A stretch of DNA of 64,000 nucleotides from Pseudomonas sp. MYb327 (GCF_040438925.1 NZ_CP159258.1:2556001-2620000); one strand, 5' to 3'. Counted from the stretch's first letter, positions 9,239 to 18,461 are shown. Numbers and translations: made by a program. The notes: generated from the letters alone by a model not told the origin.

Positions 9239-9686
9239 TGCTAATCACCTGTAGTCGACAAAAGCGCAGCACGGCATAAGCGTAGGCAACAGTGACCATT
9301 GTGCAACACATGGGCGTGGCTACAGACATCAACGCTCGACGCTCGACGCTCCGCGGCAACCGCCCAGATCATGCTCTCCGTCTCTACCCGAATCGCATAG
9401 CGCTCAGTGGATTGCAGAAGCGTTTCACAGCTTTTCAGCGTTTTTCATCGAATCGATTCAACCGGATCAGGTGATTTCACAGCACCGGCGCAAGCGATGA
9501 TTCGCAACAGTCGCGCACTGGTTGGGCATCCCGGTGCAAAACATGCACCTGTACCTGCTACCGTCCCGTCGCGAGGCTGACCAGATTCTCTGTCGTCAGC
9601 CACGCTGGAGATGATTTTCATTCTGTGCAGCCAGCGTCCATCATCGAACAGCAAAGGTTAATGGCTGGGGTCAGCCATTCAAGCCA
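9239..9686. other. Intergenic stretch without a supported gene
   Basis: 448 bp between two minus-strand genes. Short open frames here (60-69 codons) have no ribosome site and no family resemblance. A short tandem of the heptamer CGCTCGA (about 2.7 copies) lies near 9333-9352. It probably holds the promoter of the barrel-protein gene; nothing else is seen. Confidence 0.4.
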
Positions 9687-10559
9687 TCAGGTACGACCCA
9701 CGGAACCTGTGACCGGCAGATTACCGAGTAGCTTGAGCCCCGTCGCTTTCACAAAGGCGTCATAGTCCATCGGCCTCTCGATACGGGTTTCTGCGTTGGG
9801 CAGAACGTAAGCCCAGGCCCGTTTGGAAGAAGCGTCGTACACCAGCTTGAACAGACGCGTCGGCACCCAGACCTTGTTGTCACCGATGGTGCTGTGTCCA
9901 GGGTCGAAGAGTGGACCAGTAAAGACAAAGACATTGCCATCGGCACGCTTGGCAAACTTCCTGACATCCGCCTCGACCTTGCTCCAGATCTTGCGATTGT
10001 TGGTCGGGTCTTGCGGCACCATGTTCGACAGCGCAAAGGATTGGGCCATCGCATTGGGATTCGGCGCATCGGCGGCCGGGGATTGATGACCTCGGTCCAC
10101 CGCGGGATGTTGGCTACGGTAGTCGCTCAACTCAGCCCGCCCGCTTTTTGGAATGCGCGGGTCCGGGTAGAACTGGTTGGTGCGCTCCTCCCCTTTGGCA
10201 TCCTGAAGCTGGGCGGCATTCAATCGCTCGACCACCACCAGCGGCGTCTTGCTGGTTTGCGAGTACAGCACCGCGAAGTGGTCGGAACACAGGGCCAAGG
10301 GGTTCATGGTTGCAGGCACGGCGGCCACGTTGATGGGTTTGGCCGCGGGAAACAGATCGGCACAACCGTCGAACGAGGCTTGTTTCTGTTTGTTCGAATA
10401 AAGTTCCAGCGCCGCGTTCTGGCTGATCGAGCCCGAGCGCGAAACTTGTTCCTGATGCACGGCGGGCGGCTTGAGCAGGTCCAGCAGGCTGCGGGCCTGT
10501 GCCCCGGTGGAGAGCAAAACAAGGGCCGACAGCCCAACTGCAATTTTGCGTAGGTACAT
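9687..10559 (-). CDS. Secreted DNA/RNA non-specific endonuclease
   Basis: 290 residues with a signal peptide cut after AQA at about residue 22. It contains the DRGH motif (D155-R156-G157-H158-Q159) of the beta-beta-alpha-metal NUC nucleases, with H158 as general base, followed by SNMVPQ and the downstream asparagines (about 188-189) that bind the metal. Family members cut single- and double-stranded DNA and RNA outside the cytoplasm, for nutrient use or defence. No immunity protein gene is adjacent, in line with an exported housekeeping nuclease rather than a toxin. Confidence 0.88.
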   Translation of the reverse strand: MYLRKIAVGLSALVLLSTGAQARSLLDLLKPPAVHQEQVSRSGSISQNAALELYSNKQKQASFDGCADLFPAAKPINVAAVPATMNPLALCSDHFAVLYSQTSKTPLVVVERLNAAQLQDAKGEERTNQFYPDPRIPKSGRAELSDYRSQHPAVDRGHQSPAADAPNPNAMAQSFALSNMVPQDPTNNRKIWSKVEADVRKFAKRADGNVFVFTGPLFDPGHSTIGDNKVWVPTRLFKLVYDASSKRAWAYVLPNAETRIERPMDYDAFVKATGLKLLGNLPVTGSVGRT

Positions 10560-10761
10560 GCTTTAAATTCTTCGAATTGGATTTGAGGGGCAAACGTACG
10601 GCGAGTCCCGTTACACGGAACGAGGTGCGGGATTATCTAGCGGCGAGCATGATTTCACAGTCCTTGATCAAAATACCGATGCGGATCCGGTGGGCTCCGC
10701 GCCAAGTGCGGCTTATTGACCGTCACAAAGCCCTTTAGTGCTGAGCAGCGCTGCATCCTGG

Positions 10762-11250
10762 CTATCCAGGCACGCACGGTACTTCTAGCCCGACTTTCAC
10801 CCGATCCAGCACGACGATGGTCTTGAACCAGGTGACGTTGGGATTTTCGGCAAACAATCGCCGCGACAAGGCCTGATATTCCTGCATGCTGGCAACGGTT
10901 ATCACCAGGACGAAATCCACTTCGCCGGTGACGTAGTAGCACTGCTGGACTTCAGGCACCGCGAAGTGTGCCTTCATCGCCTCCAGTGCTTCGATGCTGG
11001 TGCGCTCGGTCATCACTTCCACAATGATCGTGATCGGCCGTCCCACGACAGTGGGGTCGACGATGGCCACGTTGCCCGTAATGACGCCCCGCTCTTCCAT
11101 TCGCTTGATGCGCCGTTGAACGGCGGCCGTGGAGAGATTGACCTGCTCGGCCAAGAGCCGCAGCGGCATGGTGTTGTCGCGCTGGACCAGGTCGAGGATG
11201 GCACGGTCGAATTTGTCCAGCGATTCAGATGCTGCGTCGTGCTTTGCCAT
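10762..11250 (-). CDS. Lrp/AsnC family transcriptional regulator
   Basis: 162 residues: N-terminal winged helix-turn-helix (about 12-60, with MPLRLLAEQVNLSTAAVQRRIKRMEE) and C-terminal RAM ligand domain (about 70-150) with the glycine-containing TGEVDFVLVI turn. Such proteins bind amino acids or related small acids and form octamers on DNA. The gene is divergent from a lactate-permease-family transporter with 131 bp between start codons, and a 15-bp palindrome lies 11 bp upstream of its own ATG. Control of the divergent transporter and of itself is therefore likely. Confidence 0.9.
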   Translation of the reverse strand: MAKHDAASESLDKFDRAILDLVQRDNTMPLRLLAEQVNLSTAAVQRRIKRMEERGVITGNVAIVDPTVVGRPITIIVEVMTERTSIEALEAMKAHFAVPEVQQCYYVTGEVDFVLVITVASMQEYQALSRRLFAENPNVTWFKTIVVLDRVKVGLEVPCVPG

Positions 11251-11260
11251 GGTCGACCCG

Positions 11261-11275
11261 CGAGAAAATTTCTCG
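11261..11275. promoter_or_regulatory. 15-bp palindrome, candidate Lrp-family operator
   Basis: CGAGAAA-A-TTTCTCG is a perfect 7-1-7 palindrome in the divergent region between the regulator and the permease. Its A/T centre and size agree with Lrp-type boxes. A looser A/T site lies near 11313-11333. Function is inferred from place and shape. Confidence 0.5.
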
Positions 11276-11381
11276 AAAACTACCAGAAATCAGCACGCCT
11301 TTATCTAGCCTCGCGAAATATTATCTTGCTCGCCGAATGCATTTGCAGGCTGGCGGGAGACTCACACAAGGATGGTATTGC

Positions 11382-12836
11382 ATGCTCGCACTGTTTCATC
11401 TTTCCCCTGTCCTGCTGGTGACGGCGATGCTCGTCGTGTTGCGCCGGCCGCCCGTTCACGCCGCGATTGCCGGCACCCTGCTTGTCGTCGTGCTATGGCT
11501 TGCCGGGGCTGCGGACGCGTGGCGCCCGGAGAGCATGGTGGCCGCCGCCCAAGACACGGCCGTGCTGTTTGCAAGTACAGCGTTTGTGATAGTACCGGGT
11601 CTGGTTTTCGTGATTTTCATCGAGCGCATGGGCGTCAATTTGGCGCTCAGTCAATGGGTGCGCTCACTGGGTCTGGGGCGCGGCGATCAAGTCGTATTCA
11701 TCGTCCTCGGACTGGCGCCGTTGCTGGAGGCCATGACCGGCTTCGGCGTGTCTTTGATCGCCACGGTGCCGCTGCTGCTCAGTCTCTTCGAGCGCCGGGT
11801 CGCATTGCGAATCGCCCTGACCGGCATGGCGATCATGCCGTGGGGAACGCTGGGCCTGGCATCAGTCATCGGCGCCTCCCTGGCTCATGTGAATGCCCCC
11901 GCGCTGGCTTCGACCTCGGCACTCACCAGTGCACCGGTTTTCTTCGGGCTCAGTGCGATGGCACTGTATCTGGCCGGCGTTCGCGAATCGCGGGAATGGC
12001 GAGCGCTGGGCGTTTTCTGGCTGCTGTTCGTGGGCGTGCTTTACAGCGCCAGCCGGTGGTGGGGACCGGAAGTGGCCGGCGTGGCCGCAGGCCTGCTGAC
12101 GTCAGCTGCGGTACTCTCAGTCGGGTTGTGGCGCCTGCGCCGCAGCGATACCGAGCGCAGTTCAGTGCATTGGCCACGTCAGGCATGGCCGTACTTGATG
12201 CTGATTGTCTTCATCGTCGCGTTGAAAATGCTCTGGACGATCACCGCTTGGCAGGATGCCTGGGTCGTACAAGGCAACCAGGTCACCTGGAAGCCACTGG
12301 CCTCGCCCGGTGTGGCTCTGATTCTGGTGCTGATCGGACTGGGGCTTTACACCCGCAGCACACAACGCACAGGGCCTGGCGTCAGCTTGCCTGTTGCATT
12401 GATTGCACGGGCGAAGCGGCCGTTGTTGACCATTCTCTTCTTTCTCGCGATGTCGCAAATGATGGTCAAGGCCGGGTTCCTGGCGGGGTTGATGCAATTG
12501 CTGGAAGGCCTCTCGCCCACTGCCGCGACCTCGCTGGTTGCCCTGCTTGGCGCGCTGTCGGGCTACATGACCGGGTCGAACGTGGGCGGCAACGCGATCT
12601 TCATGCCCGCCATCGCGATGCTGCCCGACTCTTCTCGGCTGCTGCTGGCAGCGGTACAAAACAGCTCGGCAGGCCATGCCGCACTGGGCTCTCTGTCGAT
12701 CGTCATGCTGATTCTGGGGCTGGCGAAGACCCAGGCCCGGGAAGAGGCCGAACTGGTACGGTTTGGCTTTGCGCTGGTCTGTCTCAATACGGCGTTAGTC
12801 GCGCTGGGTGCCGCGTTACTCATCCTTGCGTACTAA
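11382..12836 (+). CDS. L-lactate permease family (LctP) transporter
   Basis: 484 residues, about 13 hydrophobic segments. The family pattern is clear: GLAPLLEAMTGFGVS in the first half and SGYMTGSNVGGNAIF in the second. LctP members bring in lactate or glycolate with protons. It is somewhat shorter than Escherichia LldP (551). ATG at 11382 is preferred because AAGGATGG stands upstream; an earlier in-frame ATG at 11229 overlaps the divergent regulator and adds a non-membrane extension. The Lrp-like neighbour suggests control by an amino or hydroxy acid; no lactate dehydrogenase gene is near. Confidence 0.88.
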   Translation: MLALFHLSPVLLVTAMLVVLRRPPVHAAIAGTLLVVVLWLAGAADAWRPESMVAAAQDTAVLFASTAFVIVPGLVFVIFIERMGVNLALSQWVRSLGLGRGDQVVFIVLGLAPLLEAMTGFGVSLIATVPLLLSLFERRVALRIALTGMAIMPWGTLGLASVIGASLAHVNAPALASTSALTSAPVFFGLSAMALYLAGVRESREWRALGVFWLLFVGVLYSASRWWGPEVAGVAAGLLTSAAVLSVGLWRLRRSDTERSSVHWPRQAWPYLMLIVFIVALKMLWTITAWQDAWVVQGNQVTWKPLASPGVALILVLIGLGLYTRSTQRTGPGVSLPVALIARAKRPLLTILFFLAMSQMMVKAGFLAGLMQLLEGLSPTAATSLVALLGALSGYMTGSNVGGNAIFMPAIAMLPDSSRLLLAAVQNSSAGHAALGSLSIVMLILGLAKTQAREEAELVRFGFALVCLNTALVALGAALLILAY

Positions 12837-12971
12837 GTCGTTCATACGCATGTATCTACCACACTTACCTACGCATAAAAGACGCCACCAGCCGGATCTT
12901 TAAACTTGCTCCATGGCCGTCGGCCTGATTGGCATAAACGCCAAACAGCTACTTCTCTGGAGCAAGAAAAC

Positions 12972-13274
12972 ATGAGTGCATCGCAAAAGGTCGTGATCGT
13001 TACCGGAGCGTCACAAGGCATCGGCGCTGAAGTCGTACAGGCATTTCGCAAGCTCAATTACCAGGTAGTCGCCACGTCCCGTTCGATCAAGCCATCGGAC
13101 GTTCCGAACATCCTGACGGTCGCTGGCGATATCGGTGAACCGGCAACTGCGCAGCGTGTCATTGGCGAAGCCGTCGCGCGATTTGGCAGTCCGCAGCCTG
13201 TAGGATCTACCGCAGGCTGCGCATTTTTGGTCTATCACCTATTCAAGTCGGCAGCAGCAAATAGAAACTCATAG
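12972..13274 (+). pseudogene. Truncated short-chain dehydrogenase (SDR)
   Basis: The first 74 residues are a good SDR N-terminus: cofactor motif TGASQGIGAE at about 10-19, then the acidic DIGEP segment, ending in EAVARFG. A normal SDR continues here with an NNAG motif and, later, YxxxK. Instead the frame runs into a REP-like hairpin (13193-13220) and stops after 100 codons. GGAGCAAG precedes the ATG, so it may still be translated, but the catalytic half is missing. The rest is not found downstream. Confidence 0.85.
13193..13220. repeat. REP-like palindrome at the SDR break point
   Basis: GCAGCCTG and CAGGCTGC arms (8 bp) around a 12-bp loop. This sequence type (with GTAGATCCTAC inside on the other strand) is a common Pseudomonas extragenic palindrome. 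Here it stands inside a former gene. Confidence 0.65.
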
Positions 13275-13343
13275 CATTCCTAACCTGTACTAGAGTCTTA
13301 GCTTGAGCGCTTTTTTGGGCTATGAAATGCCAAAGGCTTAATC

Positions 13344-14642
13344 ATGCGCATAAGATTCCCCAGCCTTCCTGCACTCGGTGTCTACCTTGCCCTTGCCTGC
13401 CTTTTTGCCGGCGCATGGCTCACCCACCCTGCCCCCGGCCATTCTTCCTTTGCCCGGATAAGTCCGGTATTGCCGGCGGCAGATTCAGGAGTCAAGCCCA
13501 TTTATACCAGCCGCTTCGCCTCCTCCGGGCTGGTGGACTTCGTGCACTCCTCGGCGGTCACGGCCTTGCCTGACGGCAGCCTGATGGCGGTGTGGTTCGC
13601 CGGCACGCGTGAAGGCGCCGCCGATGTGCAGGTACGCTCCGCCCGTTTCGACGTGAGCACCGGCGAATGGGGACAGGAGCAGGTCATGGCGACCCGGGAG
13701 ACGACCCAGCAAAGCACGCGAAAATACATCCGCAAACTGGGCAACCCGGTCGTCGCACTCGCGCCGGATAATCGCCTGTGGCTGTTTTATGTCTCGGTGT
13801 CCATGGGCGGCTGGGCCGGCAGCGCAGTCAATGTGATGGTCTCGGACGACTTCGGTGTGCACTGGTCGGCGCCGCGCCAGTTGATCACTTCACCTTTTCT
13901 GAACATCAGCACCCTGGTCCGCTCGGCGCCGGTATTTCATGTCGACGGCTCCATCGGCTTGCCGGTCTACCACGAGTTTCTGGGCAAGTTTGCCGAGTAC
14001 CTGTACTTGAGCGCAGACGGTGAAGTGATCGATAAATTCCGCATCAGCCACGGCAAAAACTCTTTGCAACCGGCAATCGTTACGCTGGATGGTCAACGCG
14101 GTATCGCCTTTTTGCGCTATGCCGGTGAGACCCACCACCGCGTCCTGGCGAGCCGCACTGAGGATGCCGGGCAAACCTGGAGCGAACCTTTTCCGCTCGT
14201 GCCTTCGAACCCCAATTCCTCGTTGGCGGCTGTTGCGACTCCCGACCAAAGATTGCTGGTAGCGCTCAATGACCTGCAAGAGGGACGCTTCAAGCTGAGC
14301 CTGTATGTCACCGATGCGAAGATGAACGATTGGCGCCTGTTGTACGATCTGGACAAATCACCGGATCCCGAGGGCGATCCGTTTTCCCCCCTCGCCTACA
14401 AGGAAATCATCAAGATTGAGTTCCGCGGCTCCAGTGGCAAGCAGCGCCAACCACTGGAGGCGCAATTCCTCGCCAACCTCGACAACCGTGTCTGCAAAAG
14501 CCAGGGGTGTGAATTTGAATATGAATACCCGTATTTCATCCGCAGTCCCGACGGGATGTATCACTTGGTTTATTCGTGGAACAACACCTTCATCAAACAC
14601 GTCACCTTTAACGATGCGTGGCTGTCCGAGCGGCTCAAATGA
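13344..14642 (+). CDS. Exported sialidase-like BNR beta-propeller protein
   Basis: 432 residues. The N-terminal hydrophobic segment (about 8-28) serves as signal or anchor. The rest looks like a six-bladed propeller with Asp-box-type turns (SDDFGVHWS near 172 and TEDAGQTWSEP near 270) and the LPDGSLMAVWFAGTREG opening seen in BNR 'exo-alpha-sialidase' proteins. The true glycosidase residues (arginine triad, Tyr/Glu pair) cannot be confirmed by eye, so glycan hydrolysis is possible but not established. AAAGG precedes the ATG. It is the first gene of a three-gene operon, overlapping the next by 4 bp. Confidence 0.8.
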   Translation: MRIRFPSLPALGVYLALACLFAGAWLTHPAPGHSSFARISPVLPAADSGVKPIYTSRFASSGLVDFVHSSAVTALPDGSLMAVWFAGTREGAADVQVRSARFDVSTGEWGQEQVMATRETTQQSTRKYIRKLGNPVVALAPDNRLWLFYVSVSMGGWAGSAVNVMVSDDFGVHWSAPRQLITSPFLNISTLVRSAPVFHVDGSIGLPVYHEFLGKFAEYLYLSADGEVIDKFRISHGKNSLQPAIVTLDGQRGIAFLRYAGETHHRVLASRTEDAGQTWSEPFPLVPSNPNSSLAAVATPDQRLLVALNDLQEGRFKLSLYVTDAKMNDWRLLYDLDKSPDPEGDPFSPLAYKEIIKIEFRGSSGKQRQPLEAQFLANLDNRVCKSQGCEFEYEYPYFIRSPDGMYHLVYSWNNTFIKHVTFNDAWLSERLK

Positions 14643-15250
14643 TTAGCCTGTGGCAAGCCCATGCAAGCTTCGCGATGATCATCTTCCTGATACTGCCGTT
14701 GTTCGGTCTGAACAGGGGCTGGCGAATCGCACTGCTACTTGCATTGCTGGCCATCAGCTTCATACCGCTGGGCGGGTTATCGCTGGCCGTTTACCTGCGC
14801 AGCCATATCGATGACCTTGCGATCACTTCATTGGTGTTCATGGGATGGGGCTGCTTGCGTCGACTGGGTGTGTTGCCGCCTTCGCTGCATGGGCAGACCC
14901 GCGTACTGATGCTCTTTGCCGCGATGGCCCTGGTGCTCTATCCGGCGACCATGGGCCTGAGTGATCTGGACCCTTACCGACTGGGCTACAACCCGCGTCC
15001 CATGCTGATTCTCCTCGGGCTGCTGACGTTATATCTGTTTTACCTGCGCAATTACCTGGGCGTAGTGATGTTGGCTGGCGCGACCCTGGCCTTCGTGGTC
15101 GGGATCAAACCTTCGCACAACTATTGGGATTACCTGGTCGATCCGCTGCTGGGCCTGTATTGCTGCCTCGCACTGCTGATGCTGGCGACGCGCTGGGTGT
15201 ATCGCCGACTGACCACGCTGCGCGGCCCTCTGCGCAACGGATCCGTTTGA
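14639..15250 (+). CDS. Polytopic membrane protein of the BNR/LtaS operon
   Basis: 203 residues with about six hydrophobic helices and little else, so an integral inner-membrane protein. The ATG at 14639 overlaps the stop of the BNR gene as ATGA, which indicates translational coupling; the earlier in-frame ATG at 14618 lies inside the BNR gene. The gene after it, an LtaS-type transferase, starts 28 bp downstream. No family name is recognised. Its place suggests a partner that handles or passes a lipid-linked or envelope substrate. Confidence 0.75.
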   Translation: MISLWQAHASFAMIIFLILPLFGLNRGWRIALLLALLAISFIPLGGLSLAVYLRSHIDDLAITSLVFMGWGCLRRLGVLPPSLHGQTRVLMLFAAMALVLYPATMGLSDLDPYRLGYNPRPMLILLGLLTLYLFYLRNYLGVVMLAGATLAFVVGIKPSHNYWDYLVDPLLGLYCCLALLMLATRWVYRRLTTLRGPLRNGSV

Positions 15251-15278
15251 ATCAACGTTTTTTAATAGGGAAGCAGGC

Positions 15279-17312
15279 ATGGGTTGGCTCAAATCGAGAC
15301 GTTTGCATTACTGGCTCGGCGCAACAGCGATCGCGTTTATGCTGTTCGCACTGCTGCGGGCGGTGTTCTTTATCGGTTTTTCCGGTTTCGACGCCAACGC
15401 CCTGAGCGACGAGAACGTCCTGACAACCCTAGGCATCGGCTTTCGTTTCGACTTGCGCCTGGCCATTCTGGTCATGCTGCCGTTGGCGTTGCTGGCCTGG
15501 ATTCCCCGCTGGAACCTGATCGGCAGCCGCTTCCTTCGCGTCCTCGCCCGCGTGTACTTGGTCGCCATCCTCAGCGTTGTGCTGCTGATCTACATCATCG
15601 ATTTTGGCCACTACGCGTACCTCGGCGTCAGGATCAACGCCACGGTGTTGCGCTTCATCGAGGACGCGCAGATATCCCGTGACATGGTCTGGCAAACCTA
15701 CCCGGTTATCTGGATTTCCCTGGGCTGGCTGGCAACCGTCGCCTTCGTGACATTGGCCCTGGTGCGTCTGGAAGGCGTCACGCTGGACCGCCCGCGCCAA
15801 GCCATTCACCCGTTCTCCGCGACCTGGGGTGGCGCGTTGATGGTGGTGCTGGTGCTGCTGGGTATTCTGGGTCGCGTCGAACACCTGAACCTTGAAAACC
15901 CGGTGCCGCTGCGCTGGAGCGATGCGTTCTTCTCGGGTAATAACCAGATCGCCGCACTGGGCCTGAACCCGGTGATTTTCCTCTACGACACGGTCAAGGT
16001 CGGGCAGTCGCGCTACGACGAAGCACAGGTGCGTGAGCATTACGCCGTCATGGCTAACTACCTGAGCGTCGATCAACCCGATCCGCAGACCCTGAACTTC
16101 GTCCGCCACCAGGCACCACAGCCCTACAAAGTACCCGGCTCGCGGCCGCCGAACGTGATGTTCATCATGCTGGAGTCGCTGGGCACCAGCGCCGTCGGCG
16201 CCTACGGCAACCCGATTAATCCAACGCCCAATATCGATCGCCTGACCACGCAAAGCTGGTTCTTCAAACACTTCTATGTGCCAGTGACGGGCACCGCAAA
16301 AACCGTCTGGGCCAGCATCAGTGGCGTGCCTGATGTTACCCGCCACGAAACCGCGACGCGCAATCCACTGATCACCCGGCAAAACACCCTGATCAATGCG
16401 TTCACCGGCTACGAGAAGATTTACACCATAGGCGGCAACTCCGGCTGGGCCAATATGAATGCCTTGATCAGGCAAAGCATCGACGGCGTTCGCCTGTTCG
16501 ACGAGCGCGACTGGAAGTCGCCGGTGGTGGATGTCTGGGGGATTTCGGATCTGGACCTGTTCAAGGAAACGGACCAGATCCTGCAAGCGCTGCCCAAAGA
16601 CAAACCGTTCTTCGCCTATGTACAAACCGCCGGCAACCATCGCCCCTTCACGATCCCAAAGAGCAATGACGGGTTCGAGGTCAAGCACCCGAGCCTGGAG
16701 CAAGTGCAGGCCGCTGGCTCGCGCAGTGTCGAGCAATACAACGCCGTGCGCCTGCTGGACTTCAACATCGGACGCCTGATGGAAATCGCCAAGGCCGGTG
16801 GCTGGTACGAAAACACCATTTTCGTGATGTTTGGCGACCACAATACGCGTATCGCCCAGATCCCTTTCCTGGCACCGGCCTATGAGCAATTGGGTTTGGA
16901 AAGCAACGCGGTGCCGATGATCATCCACGCACCCGGCCTGATCGGGACGCGCAAGGTAGAGGAAGCGGTTGGCCTGGTGGACTTGCTGCCCACCGTCGCC
17001 GGCATGGCCGGCATTGAGTTCCGCAACAGCGGCATGGGCCGTGACATCCAGCAGCCAGCGCCCGAAGGCGAGCGTGTGGTGCCATTGGTGTTGCGCGAAG
17101 GCACGTTTCCGTTGATAGCTGGCGTCACTCAGCACTACATGGTGCAGATGGAGCACGACGGCAGCTCGCCAAGTCTGCATGACCTGGCCTCACCAACGCC
17201 ACTGGACAACGTCGCCGAACAAAATCCCGAAGAGTTCAAACGACTCGCCACGTTGACCCGCGCCATGCATGAAACCTCACGGTTGATGCTGTACCAGAAC
17301 GTGCGCAAGTAA
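15279..17312 (+). CDS. LtaS-type sulfatase-fold phosphoglycerol/phosphoethanolamine transferase
   Basis: 677 residues. About five membrane helices in the first 210 residues, then a periplasmic alkaline-phosphatase/sulfatase domain. It opens with NVMFIMLESLGTSAVGAYG (metal-binding Glu), has a probable nucleophile Thr in VTGTAKTVWAS, and ends with the metal site MFGDHNTRI. This is the layout of lipoteichoic-acid synthase and of periplasmic glucan or lipid A modifying transferases in Gram-negatives (OpgB/EptA group). The likely role is transfer of a phospholipid head group to an envelope glycan. GGGAAG precedes the ATG. Third gene of the BNR operon, followed by a REP hairpin. Confidence 0.85.
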   Translation: MGWLKSRRLHYWLGATAIAFMLFALLRAVFFIGFSGFDANALSDENVLTTLGIGFRFDLRLAILVMLPLALLAWIPRWNLIGSRFLRVLARVYLVAILSVVLLIYIIDFGHYAYLGVRINATVLRFIEDAQISRDMVWQTYPVIWISLGWLATVAFVTLALVRLEGVTLDRPRQAIHPFSATWGGALMVVLVLLGILGRVEHLNLENPVPLRWSDAFFSGNNQIAALGLNPVIFLYDTVKVGQSRYDEAQVREHYAVMANYLSVDQPDPQTLNFVRHQAPQPYKVPGSRPPNVMFIMLESLGTSAVGAYGNPINPTPNIDRLTTQSWFFKHFYVPVTGTAKTVWASISGVPDVTRHETATRNPLITRQNTLINAFTGYEKIYTIGGNSGWANMNALIRQSIDGVRLFDERDWKSPVVDVWGISDLDLFKETDQILQALPKDKPFFAYVQTAGNHRPFTIPKSNDGFEVKHPSLEQVQAAGSRSVEQYNAVRLLDFNIGRLMEIAKAGGWYENTIFVMFGDHNTRIAQIPFLAPAYEQLGLESNAVPMIIHAPGLIGTRKVEEAVGLVDLLPTVAGMAGIEFRNSGMGRDIQQPAPEGERVVPLVLREGTFPLIAGVTQHYMVQMEHDGSSPSLHDLASPTPLDNVAEQNPEEFKRLATLTRAMHETSRLMLYQNVRK

Positions 17313-17343
17313 CATCCGTAAGCCCGCTCCTGGGGCTGCCGAA

Positions 17344-17385
17344 GGCTGCGATCTTTTTGATCTTGAAAATCAAAAGATCGCAGCC
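17344..17385. repeat. REP-type hairpin between convergent genes
   Basis: Long inverted repeat: GGCTGCGATCTTTTTGAT pairs with ATCAAAAGATCGCAGCC around a short loop. GCTCCTGGGGCTGCCGAAGG-type and CAGCTCCTACAG flanks are the usual borders of this Pseudomonas REP family. It lies between stops at 17312 and 17413 and may also end transcription from both sides. Confidence 0.8.
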
Positions 17386-17412
17386 TCGTTTCTCTCGACA
17401 GCTCCTACAGAG

Positions 17413-18339
17413 TTAATCGTAGAACGGCTCAACCAGCGCGCGACTGCCGACAAAAAAACTGTCGGCAACCAGTCGCAAGGGCTGGAGATCCATGTCACTG
17501 GTTTTGCCAGCGATCAACTGTTGAAAATGTCGATACACCGCCGCGTACTCGCCCTCCTCCGATACGGCTTGGCGAACGCCGTCGATACTCAACAGGGCGC
17601 CACCGTTGTCCAGTCGCAGGACGCCTTCAGCGCAGCGAATCTCGATGCTCCAGAGTTCGTCATGACCGTGGTCGAAATCGAACTCCGCGCGTACATCAAG
17701 GCGTTTCGCGTCAGACATCTTGATCGAAGCCGCAATCGGCGACTGGCAGTTGCTGGGGACGCGCAGTTCGGCAGACTCCACAAACAACGGCAGCGCCAAC
17801 AGATGGGTAGCAATCGACAAGGCATTGATGCCCGGATCGAACACGCCCAGGCCACCAGATTGCCAGATCCACGCTTGGCCAGGGTGCCACTTGCGCACGT
17901 CTTCCTTCCAGTCGATCTGTACGCTTTGCAGGGTGCGACTGGCCAGCCAGGCTCGTGCGGCCTCGATACCGGGTGCGTAGCGAGAATGCCAGGCGAACAA
18001 ACCGCTGACGCCTTGCTCCCCGGCTTGAGTGACCAACGCCATCGCTTCGCCCAGCGTGGCACACGGCGGTTTCTCGACCAGCACGTGTTTGCCCGCGGCC
18101 AGCGCTTGTTGCACCAGGGCGAATCGACCTTGCGGCGGTGTACAAAACGCAATCGCATCAACCTGCGGGCCGTTTTCGAGCAACTCGCTCAAGGACTGAA
18201 AATTCTCCACCCCGGCGCACGGCTGCCCTTGCGTTGCGACGGACACCAATTGGAAAGCGGGGTTGGCTTTGATAGCTGGAAGGTGTTGATCCTGAGCAAT
18301 CTTGCCGTAGCCCACCAGACCGAGACGGATCTGTTGCAT
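17413..18339 (-). CDS. gal: Gfo/Idh/MocA oxidoreductase, probable D-galactose 1-dehydrogenase
   Basis: 308 residues, close to the 304 of the P. fluorescens galactose dehydrogenase, which oxidises beta-D-galactose to the lactone with NAD(P). The N-terminus IRLGLVGYGKIAQDQHLPAI is the Rossmann nucleotide site, and EKPPCATL carries the family lysine (EKP). HSRYAPGIEAARAWL and WIWQSGGLGVFDPGINALS are the substrate-side segments. The start at 18339 has AGGAGT upstream; an earlier in-frame ATG would add 37 foreign residues. No galactonate genes adjoin it, so the symbol rests on resemblance only. Confidence 0.8.
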   Translation of the reverse strand: MQQIRLGLVGYGKIAQDQHLPAIKANPAFQLVSVATQGQPCAGVENFQSLSELLENGPQVDAIAFCTPPQGRFALVQQALAAGKHVLVEKPPCATLGEAMALVTQAGEQGVSGLFAWHSRYAPGIEAARAWLASRTLQSVQIDWKEDVRKWHPGQAWIWQSGGLGVFDPGINALSIATHLLALPLFVESAELRVPSNCQSPIAASIKMSDAKRLDVRAEFDFDHGHDELWSIEIRCAEGVLRLDNGGALLSIDGVRQAVSEEGEYAAVYRHFQQLIAGKTSDMDLQPLRLVADSFFVGSRALVEPFYD

Positions 18340-18461
18340 CGTGACTCCTGATTTTTTTGTACTTGTGATGGAAAGCGAACGGGCAAGATTACGTTCGAAT
18401 CGCGGGGAAGTCATTGATGACGTGTTGAAGCTCTGTCCGGCAGGCGACATTCCGCGTGGAT

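Noticed and set aside
9292..9654. Two short open frames (60 and 69 codons) in the 9.2-9.7 kb gap
   Set aside because: No ribosome site, odd composition and no recognisable family.
11372..12928. A 518-codon plus-strand open frame over the lactate permease
   Set aside because: It lies in a different frame of the permease gene, has Arg/Gly/Pro-rich low-complexity sequence typical of GC-rich shadows, and no membrane or family pattern.
15429..17180. A 583-codon frame opposite the LtaS-type gene
   Set aside because: Antisense shadow rich in His/Gln/Arg; the plus-strand protein has clear catalytic motifs.
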